Below are positions 37,079 to 45,806 of a stretch of 64,000 nucleotides of DNA, piece after piece. The stretch lies in the NCBI GenBank assembly GCA_029259775.1, contig JAJDEN010000005.1, positions 173,203-237,202 of the forward strand, written 5' to 3'. Below the pieces are notes generated by a model. That model did no database searches. It was not told the origin of the DNA and saw nothing but the letters and a program-made list of their open reading frames with translations. This DNA is from Planctomycetota bacterium (GTDB lineage: Bacteria > Planctomycetota > PLA2 > JAEUHO01). The stretch's first letter is position 1; each line of letters begins with the position of its first letter. A program made the translations under genes and the position numbers.

Positions 37079-37879
37079 ATGAGTCACCTCTACGAAGAGC
37101 TCGATCGACGCGATACCGCCATTGGTGAACTCGTGCTGCGCCGGCGCCGCGTGCCGGGTCTCGCCGGCGATGAGCCGGTCTATGAGATCAAGCGGGACGA
37201 CGAGCTTCTCATGTCGAGCCTCGTCAATGATTCCGAGCTGGCCCTGGCCCAGCGCGCGATCCCGCATGTGGGGGACGGCATCTTCGACGTCCTCGTGGGC
37301 GGCCTCGGCCTGGGCTACACGGCCTGGGCGGCGCTCGGCTTCGAGCGCGTTCGCTCCGTCCGCGTCGTCGAACTCCTGCCCGAGGTGATCGAGTGGCATC
37401 GGGAGGGCCTCGTGCCGCTCGGCGCCGAGCTGGCCCGCGATCCGCGCTGCCGGTTCCTGCAGGGCGACTTCTTCGTCTTCGTCACGGATCCTTCCTTGAG
37501 GGACTTGCTCCACCCCCCCGGGGGCTACGGCGCGATCCTGCTCGACATCGACCACGCTCCCGACGCGGTCCTCCGCGACGAACACAACAGCTGGTATGCG
37601 CCGGCCTCGCTCGCGCGAACCGCCGAGCTGCTGCAGCCTGGGGGCGTCCTGGCGGTCTGGTCCTGCGGCGGTCCCCAGGAGGGCTTCCAGCAGGCGCTGG
37701 AGGAGGTCTTCCCGGACGTCATCCTGGAAGACGTGACGATCTACAACCCGCTGGCCGACAGCGAACAGACGGACACGATCTACCTCGCGAAGCGCAACGG
37801 CTCGATCCCGATCCCCACGCGCGCGGCCGGCAGCCGCTCCGAGGGAGAATCCTCGCAAAAGGGGCGCCCCCGGCGTTGA
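37079..37879 (+). CDS. Spermidine synthase-like methyltransferase-fold protein
   Basis: A 266-residue Rossmann-fold protein. VLVGGLGLGYTAWAAL near residue 68 is the nucleotide-binding glycine loop, VRVVELLPEVIEWHR the next acidic strand, and AILLDIDHAP replaces the catalytic D-x-x-D region of polyamine aminopropyltransferases. This matches spermidine synthase-like proteins that lack a clear substrate assignment. It is divergent from the CHAT gene by 117 bp. Aminopropyl or methyl transfer is possible. Confidence 0.75.
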   Translation: MSHLYEELDRRDTAIGELVLRRRRVPGLAGDEPVYEIKRDDELLMSSLVNDSELALAQRAIPHVGDGIFDVLVGGLGLGYTAWAALGFERVRSVRVVELLPEVIEWHREGLVPLGAELARDPRCRFLQGDFFVFVTDPSLRDLLHPPGGYGAILLDIDHAPDAVLRDEHNSWYAPASLARTAELLQPGGVLAVWSCGGPQEGFQQALEEVFPDVILEDVTIYNPLADSEQTDTIYLAKRNGSIPIPTRAAGSRSEGESSQKGRPRR

Positions 37880-38012
37880 CCCGCAAGCACTCACGCCTCA
37901 AGCCGAGCTTTGCTCTAGGCTAGGGTCTGTCGGAACACGCTACGTGGCGTGTGGATCGTTCGGCGCAGCAGGAGGGCTCGGAAGAGAGGGCCCTGAGCCT
38001 TGGAGGGCAAAG

Positions 38013-39860
38013 ATGGAACTCCCGTTCCGCGAGAAGGGCGACGTGCTGCTGCGGCCCGGCGCCATGCTGGACATGCGCGCCCGGCTGAAGGTCCACGCCG
38101 AGAAGCACGACCTCGTGTCCGTCGCCGCCTACGCCTTCGACCATCGCACACGCATGCTGCCCTTCTACTTCGTCGACCGGCGGATGTGCCCCGGCGGCGT
38201 GCGTGCCGTTGGCGGCGCGCTGCACGAAGCCGGCTTCGAGAAGACGCGCGTCGTGCTGCAGACCTGGAAGAAGCGCTTCGAGCCCTCGCAGATGCAGCTC
38301 GACGGCCGCATCCCGGACCTCTTCATGACATCCAGCATGTGGATCCACTCGGGCCGCATGAAGGACATGCTGCGTGACATCTGCCGGGTCGACCCCGACA
38401 GCCGGCCCCTGGTCATCGCCGGCGGTCCGCACATGTACTACAACCCGTGGGACGCCTTCAGCACCGACGCAAGCGATCCGTGGCGTGCCGACGTCGCCGT
38501 CACAGGCGAGCTCTACGTGTTCATGGAACTCATGGACGTGCTGCTCACCGAGCGCGCTACGGGCGAGCCGCTGCGGCGCACGTTCCTGCGACTGAAGTGC
38601 GCGGGCGCGCTCGATCACATCGCCGGCCTCGTCTTCCCCCTGGGGGACGACGGCGCACTTCCGGATGAGCTTGTGGACACCGGCATCCAGCGGCTGCTGA
38701 AGAACCTCGACGAACTCCCCCACCCGGTGCACGGCTTCCGCGTCCTGGAGCCGCCGGGGCGCGGCTCCGTGCTGAGCCGTACGGCCATCGCGCCGAACAA
38801 GGTGCGCAAGGTCACACCGATTGCTTCCCTCGAGCTCACCTACGGCTGCAAGTTCCGCTGCAAGTACTGCCCGATCCCGGCCTACAACCAGCATCAGGAC
38901 CGCGAGAAGAGCCCCCAGCGCATTGCCGACGAGATGAAGCGGCTGTACCAGGAGTACGGCATCGGCTTCTTCTTCGGGTCGGACGACAACTTCTTCAACC
39001 GCCACGATCGCGCCATCGCCATCGTGGAGGAACTCGCGCGGACCACGCTCGATGACGGCACACCGATCCGCAAGGCGATCGGCTGGGGCACCGAAGCCAC
39101 CGTGCACGACACCCTCAAGATGAAGGACCACCTCCGCACCGCGCGCACCGGCGGCCTGAAGGCTCTCTGGATGGGCGTCGAGGACATGACCGCGACGTTC
39201 GTCAAGAAGGGCCAGTCGGTCGACAAGACGCGCGAGGCGTTCCACTTGCTCTGGCGCAACGGCATCAATCCGATGCCGATGCTCATGCACGACGACACGC
39301 AGCCGCTTGTGTCCTTCAAGAGCGCGCGCGGTCTGCTGAACCAGATCCAGCTGCTGCGAGGCGCACGAGCCATGACCGTGCAGGTGCTCAGTCTCTCGCC
39401 GGCGCCGGGGACCGTGCTCTACGAAGAGACCTACAGCGGCCTGGCCTACGAGTCGGTCAACGGGCAGCCCGTCGAGCCGCACCTCGTGGACGGCAACCAT
39501 GTCGTGGCGTCCAACCACAAGCGCCCCTGGCTCAAGCAGATCAACATCCTGATCGCCTACGGCTACTTCTACAACCCGCTCCGCCTGCTCCTCGCGCTGG
39601 TGCGGCCGAAGCAGCGCCGCGGCCACCTCGCCGACGCCGGAGCCCAGGTCATGGGCATGTGCGGCCTCGTGCAGAACCTCTGGCGCACGCCGCGCTGGCT
39701 CTGGCACCTGATGCGGGGTCGCATCAAGCGCCACACCGCGCCGCCGGCGTCACCGATTCCCTTCCGCTCCGTGACGGGCGGTGCAGCCCCGCACGGCCTG
39801 CCCAATCAGGTGACGTCACGGGAGGCTCCCGAGCGCGAGCGGACGCCCGAGCCCGTCTAG
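38013..39860 (+). CDS. Radical SAM protein with B12-binding-like N-terminal domain
   Basis: A 615-residue protein. I chose the ATG at 38013 because GGAGGG at 38002-38007 is well spaced; an in-frame ATG at 37944 lacks this. Residues about 60-140 look like a cobalamin-binding fold (PDLFMTSSMWIHSGR, then RPLVIAGGPHMYYNP). The 4Fe-4S cluster motif CKFRCKYC lies near 279-286 in a radical SAM domain. A hydrophobic, cationic tail (INILIAYGYFYNPLRLLLAL) may associate with the membrane. It likely performs a radical methylation or rearrangement; the substrate is unknown. Confidence 0.85.
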   Translation: MELPFREKGDVLLRPGAMLDMRARLKVHAEKHDLVSVAAYAFDHRTRMLPFYFVDRRMCPGGVRAVGGALHEAGFEKTRVVLQTWKKRFEPSQMQLDGRIPDLFMTSSMWIHSGRMKDMLRDICRVDPDSRPLVIAGGPHMYYNPWDAFSTDASDPWRADVAVTGELYVFMELMDVLLTERATGEPLRRTFLRLKCAGALDHIAGLVFPLGDDGALPDELVDTGIQRLLKNLDELPHPVHGFRVLEPPGRGSVLSRTAIAPNKVRKVTPIASLELTYGCKFRCKYCPIPAYNQHQDREKSPQRIADEMKRLYQEYGIGFFFGSDDNFFNRHDRAIAIVEELARTTLDDGTPIRKAIGWGTEATVHDTLKMKDHLRTARTGGLKALWMGVEDMTATFVKKGQSVDKTREAFHLLWRNGINPMPMLMHDDTQPLVSFKSARGLLNQIQLLRGARAMTVQVLSLSPAPGTVLYEETYSGLAYESVNGQPVEPHLVDGNHVVASNHKRPWLKQINILIAYGYFYNPLRLLLALVRPKQRRGHLADAGAQVMGMCGLVQNLWRTPRWLWHLMRGRIKRHTAPPASPIPFRSVTGGAAPHGLPNQVTSREAPERERTPEPV

Positions 39861-39948
39861 CGGTCGCCGTCCTCTTCTCCGTCCCCTTGGTGCATCGCCG
39901 AGGAGCGGTGCTTCGGCCTGTTCATCCGCGAGAATGAGGACGGTCTGG

Positions 39949-41001
39949 TCAGCGCAAGTCCTTGAGGAACGCTTCGATCGTCTCAGCAAACGGCAGCGCG
40001 CCGTTGCCCTCGAGCAACTTGTCGAGCTTCTTGGCGGTCTTGGCCATCAGCGCGTCCGTGCGCTTGTCTTCCTTCACCTTCAGGTAGCTCTTCACGATCT
40101 TGAGGAACTTCTTCTCGATGCCGATGGCTGTCTTGAGCGTCTCGGACTCCTTGTACTCCGCGAGTTTGCTGTCGATCGGCGTTGCGAGCTTGGTGCCCTT
40201 GAAGTCCTTGGCCAGGCTCTTCATCGCGGCCAGCGCCTTGCTAGGCTGGGAGCCGAGCATCTTCTCGATCCGCGCAAGCTTGCCGTCGCGGTAGCCCACG
40301 AGCAGCGCCTGCAAGCGCTCGAGCTCCGCCTTCGTCGCGGCGTCCGCCGGCTCGACGAGCCCGGCCTCGATCTTCTTGACGGAAGCTCCGAGGGCCTTGC
40401 CGGTGCTCACCTTCTTCGCGAGTGCCGCGATCATCTGGAAGGGTTTGTCGCCCAAGTAGATCGCGGGGGCGTCCTTCAGCAGCTTGTCGACCCACTCGAT
40501 CATCTTGAGGCCGTCGCCACCGTGATAGCTGCCGCACATGTGATGGTGCACGAGCTTGCCCGTGTGATCGAACACGATGTAGTACGGCACGTAGCCGTTG
40601 CCGCGCACCTTGGGGTGGTTCCCCATCTTGGTGATGGTCAGGTTCGGAGCGAACGCGGACATGTTGTTGTTGCGCAGGTACGCGATGACTTCCTTACGCG
40701 AGGACGTGTTCTGACAGTGCGAGGCGATGATGTGGAAGGGCTTGTCTTCGAGACGGCTGGCCAACCTGACCAGGTGCGGCGTGATTTGCCGGCACCCCAC
40801 TCACGACCCCCAGGTCTCCCAAAGCACCACCTTCCCGCGCAGGTCGTCCTTGTTGATCTTCGCGCCCCACCAGTACTCACCGAGGGTGAGTTCGCTGACC
40901 GTGCCCTCGACGGGCTCGCTCGGGAGCGTGTCTTCTGCGACCACGAGCGTGGCGGCGTAGCCCACGGCGAGGACGAACAGGATGGTGGCTGCGATGCGCA
41001 T
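39949..41001 (-). CDS. Probable selenoprotein: TlpA/thioredoxin-like protein with in-frame TGA (Sec67) in a UxxC motif
   Basis: The ATG at 41001 follows AGGAG and encodes a signal peptide (MRIAATILFVLAVGYAATLV). After codon 66 (LRGKVVLWETWGS) the frame meets TGA at 40801-40803, then continues without interruption as VGCRQITPHLVRLASRL, the expected continuation of a TlpA-like fold. The TGA falls exactly at the first Cys of the CxxC redox motif, so the product would read U-V-G-C. A SECIS-like hairpin lies 21-41 nt after the TGA. With readthrough the protein is 350 residues, including a helical C-terminal extension of about 200 residues. The alternative is a nonsense-mutated pseudogene or a base error. 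Confidence 0.7.
40760..40780 (-). promoter_or_regulatory. SECIS-like hairpin downstream of the in-frame TGA
   Basis: On the minus strand the hairpin has outer pairs GCC/GGC, a small asymmetric internal loop, inner pairs ACCT/AGGT and a 4-nt apical loop GGTC that starts 30 nt after the TGA. Bacterial SECIS elements are small hairpins immediately downstream of the UGA with a G at the top of the loop, and this fits that description. A second possible stem (GGTGC/GCACC plus GGC/GCC) lies closer to the TGA and could compete. Confidence 0.5.
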
Positions 41002-41093
41002 GGCGGATCTCCTGCGACGCCGGGTGTCCGGCGCACGCTGAGATCCTACGCGGCCGCGCGGCCGCCTTCCGGGCATTCGGCCCCAGAGAATGG

Positions 41094-44000
41094 TCAGTGG
41101 CGCTTGGAAAGCTTCGGGGCGGCGAGGTTGGGCATGTCCCCCATCTGGGGAATCGCCGGCTTCTCGCGTCGGATGATCTGCTGGATCTCCTTGAGGCCGC
41201 GCTCCATCTGCGGATCACGGCCTGCGGCCCAGTCCTGCGGCTTGATGTCGACCTCGATGTCGGGGTCGGTGCCGTAGTTCTCGACGCCCCAGCCGACGTC
41301 CTTGAACCAGTGCGCGAACTCCGCCTGCGTCGTGATGGTGCCATCCACGAGCGCGTGACGCGGCCAGATGCCGACCACGCCGCCCCAGGTGCGCTTGCCG
41401 ATGAGCGGCCCGAGCCCGTAGAGCTTCCAGCTGTGACTGAAGATGTCGCCGTCCGAGCCGGCGAACTCGTTGGTGAGGCACACCATCGGGCCCATCGGCG
41501 CGTCGTCCGGGTAGGAGTCCGTGCCCATGTGACGCGTGTAGCCGTAGGCCACGCGTTCGCGGCGCAGCTTCTCGAGCAGCAGCTGGCTCACGTGGCCGCC
41601 GCCGTTGAAGCGCACGTCCACGACGAGGCCCGGGCGGTCGACTTCCTTCTGGTAGTAGCGGTGGAACTCGCTGAAGCCCCACGGGCCCATGTTGGGCACG
41701 TGCACGTAGCCGACCTTGCCGCCCGTTGCCTTGTGGACGCGTGCGCGGTTGGCCTCGACCCAGTCGCGGTAGCGCAGCATCTGCTCGCTGCCGATCGTGT
41801 GCACGATCACGTCCCGACGCTTGCCCGCCTTGGGCTTCTTCTTGCCCTTCACGGCGCGCGCGGGCTTGGCAGCGACCGTCAGCTGCACCGCCCGTGCGGC
41901 CTGGTTGCCCAGGCACATCGCCGGCGAGAGCTTCGCGCTGAGCTTGCGACCGTCGACGGCGACGATCTCGTCGCCCACCTTGATGCGCAGACCCGGCGCC
42001 GCCAGCGGCGAGGCCGCGGTGCGCGCCCACGAGTCGCCGCGCGGGATGGACATGATGACCCAGGCCTTGCGTGCCTTGACCCACTCGATGTCCGCGCCGA
42101 GCTGTCCCTGGTGCCAGGCCGGCACCGGGTCGTAGTCGCCGCCCATCTCGTAGCAGTGCGACGTGCCCAGCTCGCCCTGGAGCTCCCACGCAAGATCGGA
42201 GAACTCGCTGCGACTCGCGACGCGGTCCACCAGCGGACGGTAGCGGTCGTAGACGTCCTGCCAGTCGATCTGCGACATGTCCGGCACCCAGAACTGGTCG
42301 CGCTGGAGCCGCCACATCTCGTCGAACATCTGGCCCCACTCCGCACCCGGCTCGACCTCGCACCGCAGGCGATCGACGTCGATCCACCCGGAGTCACGTC
42401 CGGCCTCGCTCTTGGCGGGGATCTCCTTCGGACCGAGGCCCGCGGAGAGCGCACGCAGGCGGTTGCCGACACGCAGGAGCAAGGACTGCGCGTCCAAGGA
42501 GAGCGCGAAGCCCGTCACGCCGCCGACCAGCGTCTCGGTGCTCTGCTTCTCGTAGCGATGCACTTGAAGGACCTGCTTGGCGGGCGGGGCTCCCTGAGCG
42601 GCCCAGTTCACGTTGAGGAAGCCCTCCACGCGCATGTGCGTCATGAACGCGCAGCCCTTGCCGGCGCGAATCTTCGTGAACCGCTGCTCCGGAATGGGAA
42701 ACGACACCACCCGGTCCTGGATGCCGGCGAAGTCGATGCGCACCTCGCCGTCCTTGTCGTCCTTGTCGTCGCCATTCCCGTTGCCACCCGAGCGCACGCC
42801 CAGCGGGCCCTGCGGGTCGCGCATGGCCGCGGAGAAGGGCGACGGCTGGTCGGCGCGCAGCGTCACCAGGCACGGCTTGACGGCGCGGGGAAAGCCGAGG
42901 TCGAAGTACTGGTTGTCGTAGACCGGGTCGTAGATCCGGTGCGACAGGAAGACGAGGTGCTTGCCGTCGGGATCGAACGAAGGCGAGAAGTCGATGAAGT
43001 CCGGGCGCGTGATCTCGTGCACCTTCTTGCGACGCGTGTCGTAGACGTGGATCGACGAGACCGCGCGGGAGCTGTGGATGGCGTACGCCAACCAGCGGCC
43101 GTCAGGCGACCAGCTGAGGCCCCCGATGCGATCGTGGCTGCTGCGCTCGATCTCGGTCTCCTCGCCCGTTTTCAGGTCGACGATCCGTACCTCCTGACGC
43201 TGGCTCGAGAGCGCGACACGGTCCGCCCCCTTGGGCGCGACCTCCAGGAGCAAGGTGCGCCCGAAGTCGCCCGCGATCCGCTTCGGCCGCCCCGAGCCGT
43301 CGGCGTTGGCGACGATCAGCGCCTCCTCGCCGCCGGCGTCCCCCAGGCTCACGAAGCGGTTGCCCCCCGGCAGGTAGCGAAGGAACCGCCGACGCTCGCT
43401 CGAGACGGCACCGTGGCGAAGCGGCGCGCCCTCCCACAGCGGCATCGTGTACGCACCGCCGCGCACGGTCAGGGCGAGGCCCCGGCCCTCCGGATGCAGC
43501 GCGCCGTCCTCGAGGAAGCGGCTGGCGGGCACGTAGCGGGACTTGCGGCCGCGACGGCCGCTGGTCATGCGCACATCGACCCGCTTGGTGGTGCCGCTCG
43601 CCGCGTCGAACACATGGAGGTCCGCCCCGGCGTGATAGACGATGCGCGTCCCGTCGCTGGACGGGAAGCGCGCGTAGTGCGTCTCGTGATCCGTGTGACG
43701 CTCGAGACCGCGGCCCGTGGGCGTACACGAGTACAGGTTGCCGTGGCCCTCGTGGTCTGAGATGAAGTAGATGCGCTTGCCGACCCAGATCGGATTGCCC
43801 AGGTTGCCGGCGAGCTCGATCAGGGGCTTGAACGCACCTTGGCCCTGGCGGTCGATCCAGATGCGTCCGGCCGTACCGCCGCGGTAGCGCTTCCAGCGCG
43901 CCGGATCGCCCGTGTTGATGCCCAGCACGCTGCCGGGGCCGTCCGGTTCCTGGTCGAGGTAGCGCGCCGGACCGAGATCAATGCGCGCGGGATGGCCGCC

Positions 44001-44372
44001 CGGCGCGACGTCGTAGAGCCAAGTCTGGCCCAGGAATCCCTGCGCTGCGTTGCTGCGCACGATGACGGCGCTGCCATCGGGACGCCAGCCGGCCACCTGC
44101 GTCATCATCGCGCCGAAGTGGGTGATGCGCTCCGACGGCCCGCCCTCGGCGTCCATCACGTAGACCTCGGCGGGTCCCTCGTCGCGTGCACTGTAGGCCA
44201 GCTTCGAGCCGTCCGGCGAAAACCGCGGGAACTGGACCGGGCCGCGGTCGGTGGTGAGCCGGCGTGCGGTGCCGCCTGCGGCGGGGACGGTCCAGAGGTC
44301 TTCTTCGCACACGAAGACGATGGTGTCCCCGTGGATCGTGGGCTGCATGTAGTAGCCGGCTTGGTTCGCCAT
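41094..44372 (-). CDS. Tricorn-type S41 protease
   Basis: A 1092-residue protein with the tricorn layout. The N-terminal 680 residues form WD40/PD40 beta-propellers (FPRFSPDGSKLAYSARDE, SWSPDGRWLAYAI). A helical bundle and PDZ domain follow (GLRIKVGDEIVAVDGRKL, near 790). The C-terminal S41 catalytic core has a His in GTSHCYEMGGDYD near 737 and the nucleophile Ser in LTNEFAGSDGDIFSH near 972, with WGGVVGI downstream. No signal peptide is obvious, so it is probably cytoplasmic and degrades peptides. It lies between the candidate selenoprotein and a transporter gene on the same strand. Confidence 0.92.
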   Translation of the reverse strand: MANQAGYYMQPTIHGDTIVFVCEEDLWTVPAAGGTARRLTTDRGPVQFPRFSPDGSKLAYSARDEGPAEVYVMDAEGGPSERITHFGAMMTQVAGWRPDGSAVIVRSNAAQGFLGQTWLYDVAPGGHPARIDLGPARYLDQEPDGPGSVLGINTGDPARWKRYRGGTAGRIWIDRQGQGAFKPLIELAGNLGNPIWVGKRIYFISDHEGHGNLYSCTPTGRGLERHTDHETHYARFPSSDGTRIVYHAGADLHVFDAASGTTKRVDVRMTSGRRGRKSRYVPASRFLEDGALHPEGRGLALTVRGGAYTMPLWEGAPLRHGAVSSERRRFLRYLPGGNRFVSLGDAGGEEALIVANADGSGRPKRIAGDFGRTLLLEVAPKGADRVALSSQRQEVRIVDLKTGEETEIERSSHDRIGGLSWSPDGRWLAYAIHSSRAVSSIHVYDTRRKKVHEITRPDFIDFSPSFDPDGKHLVFLSHRIYDPVYDNQYFDLGFPRAVKPCLVTLRADQPSPFSAAMRDPQGPLGVRSGGNGNGDDKDDKDGEVRIDFAGIQDRVVSFPIPEQRFTKIRAGKGCAFMTHMRVEGFLNVNWAAQGAPPAKQVLQVHRYEKQSTETLVGGVTGFALSLDAQSLLLRVGNRLRALSAGLGPKEIPAKSEAGRDSGWIDVDRLRCEVEPGAEWGQMFDEMWRLQRDQFWVPDMSQIDWQDVYDRYRPLVDRVASRSEFSDLAWELQGELGTSHCYEMGGDYDPVPAWHQGQLGADIEWVKARKAWVIMSIPRGDSWARTAASPLAAPGLRIKVGDEIVAVDGRKLSAKLSPAMCLGNQAARAVQLTVAAKPARAVKGKKKPKAGKRRDVIVHTIGSEQMLRYRDWVEANRARVHKATGGKVGYVHVPNMGPWGFSEFHRYYQKEVDRPGLVVDVRFNGGGHVSQLLLEKLRRERVAYGYTRHMGTDSYPDDAPMGPMVCLTNEFAGSDGDIFSHSWKLYGLGPLIGKRTWGGVVGIWPRHALVDGTITTQAEFAHWFKDVGWGVENYGTDPDIEVDIKPQDWAAGRDPQMERGLKEIQQIIRREKPAIPQMGDMPNLAAPKLSKRH

Positions 44373-44423
44373 CGAGTCGGTTCCTCGGGCCGGAGTCCTG
44401 CCCTTGGGCAGCCGTCAGAATGC

Positions 44424-45806
44424 TCACTCCGGGGCCGGCCCTGCCCCAGGAGAGGGAGGAATGTACTCCGGGTCGGTCGCGTCGTCGCGCCGTGCCCGCG
44501 CCGCATGGCTGCGCCCCAAGACGATGCTCAGCCAGGCCCACGCGGCGCTGAGGGGAATCGCCACGGCGACGACGGGCGCGAGGCCCGGCATGACCTTGCC
44601 GAGCAGCACCTTCAGGCCGCTTCCGGCGACATCGCCCGTCCGGTAGACGAACGTGTCGATCACCGCCTTGGCCTTGTACTTCTCGGAGCGATCCAGCACG
44701 GCGAAGAGCACTTCGCGCGCCGGCTTGCTGACGGCGTAGCGCGCGCTCCGGCGCAGTCCCTGGACGACGAGGATCGTCCAGAAGGCAGGCGAGATCCAGA
44801 CGGCGAGGAACGCGACGCCTGCCACGATGGGGAGTACCCCCAAGGTCCGCCCCACGCCGGCCGCGGCGAGCAGGCGGCGTGTGATGAAGAGCTGCACGAA
44901 CAGCGTGAGGACCTGTGTGAGCAGGTCGATCAGCGCGAACGCCTCGGTGCGCTCCGCAACCGTACCCGCGTACTGGCCGACGATCTCGGCCTGCACGAAG
45001 TACAGCAGCGTTCCCGTGACCGAGTAGCACAGCAGGTAGAGGCAGATCGTCAGCAGGTACGGCGAGCGCAGCACCTCGAAGAGCCCATCGACCGATGCCC
45101 CGCCGAGCTTCGGTGGCCGCGCGTCGAGGCCCGCGCCGCCCAAGTCGGGCTCGGCATCGAAGCGACGCATGAGCCGCCGCGCGCAGAACACGCCCCCTTC
45201 AAGAATCGCGACCGAGACCAGCAGGAGGTAGGGCACGGCGTCAGACGCCGTTGCCCCCTCTCCGAGCAACGCCGCAATGCCGTCCGGGCCATGGAGTGCG
45301 ACCAGGGCGCCCCCAATGGCGCCGAGGGTGCCGCCGACAGCGATCCACGCGTAGAGCCTGCGCGCCGAGCCCGAGCCGAAGTTGTCGGCCATGAAGCTCC
45401 AGAAGACCGACACGACCCAGAGGTTGAAGACGCTGACCCAGATGTAGAACGCGTAGCCGAGTCCTTCGTGCGCCTCGCCCTCCAGCACCTGCATCAGCAC
45501 GAAGAGCACGACCAGGTTGAGCATGAAGAAGCGGTAGACGAGCGGGATGAACTGCCGCCTCGTCAACCGCGAGACCACGGCCCCGTAGATCGGATTGAGC
45601 ACCAGCATGGTGAGCCACGTGCCGAGGAACAGCCACGGCAGCTTGTCCACGCCTGCGCTGACGCCGAACTGCTCGCGCACCGGACGCAGGATCGAGAAGC
45701 TGGCCAGCACGAAGAAGAAGAACGCGCCCGACCAGAGCACGACCCGCAACTCCGCCGGTGTGACGGCGATCTTGCGGCGTGTCTCCTTCGAGAAGAGGCC
45801 GATCAC
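44424..45806 (-). CDS. MFS/NTP-NDP exchange-type transporter
   Basis: A 460-residue membrane protein with about twelve hydrophobic segments. The beginning (WSGAFFFFVLASFSILRPVREQFG) and the segment MADNFGSGSARRLYAWIAVG resemble the ATP/ADP-translocase-like (Npt1/Npt2) family of MFS-fold carriers common in environmental bacteria. The substrate is unknown and need not be a nucleotide. Its ATG overlaps the stop of the upstream epimerase gene (ATGA), so the two are translationally coupled. Confidence 0.75.
   Translation of the reverse strand: MIGLFSKETRRKIAVTPAELRVVLWSGAFFFFVLASFSILRPVREQFGVSAGVDKLPWLFLGTWLTMLVLNPIYGAVVSRLTRRQFIPLVYRFFMLNLVVLFVLMQVLEGEAHEGLGYAFYIWVSVFNLWVVSVFWSFMADNFGSGSARRLYAWIAVGGTLGAIGGALVALHGPDGIAALLGEGATASDAVPYLLLVSVAILEGGVFCARRLMRRFDAEPDLGGAGLDARPPKLGGASVDGLFEVLRSPYLLTICLYLLCYSVTGTLLYFVQAEIVGQYAGTVAERTEAFALIDLLTQVLTLFVQLFITRRLLAAAGVGRTLGVLPIVAGVAFLAVWISPAFWTILVVQGLRRSARYAVSKPAREVLFAVLDRSEKYKAKAVIDTFVYRTGDVAGSGLKVLLGKVMPGLAPVVAVAIPLSAAWAWLSIVLGRSHAARARRDDATDPEYIPPSPGAGPAPE

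Noticed and set aside
40801..41076. Treating the two halves of the TlpA-like gene as separate genes
   Set aside because: The second half would start at a GTG inside a CxxC motif with no ribosome-binding site, and the first would be a truncated fold; one readthrough gene explains both.
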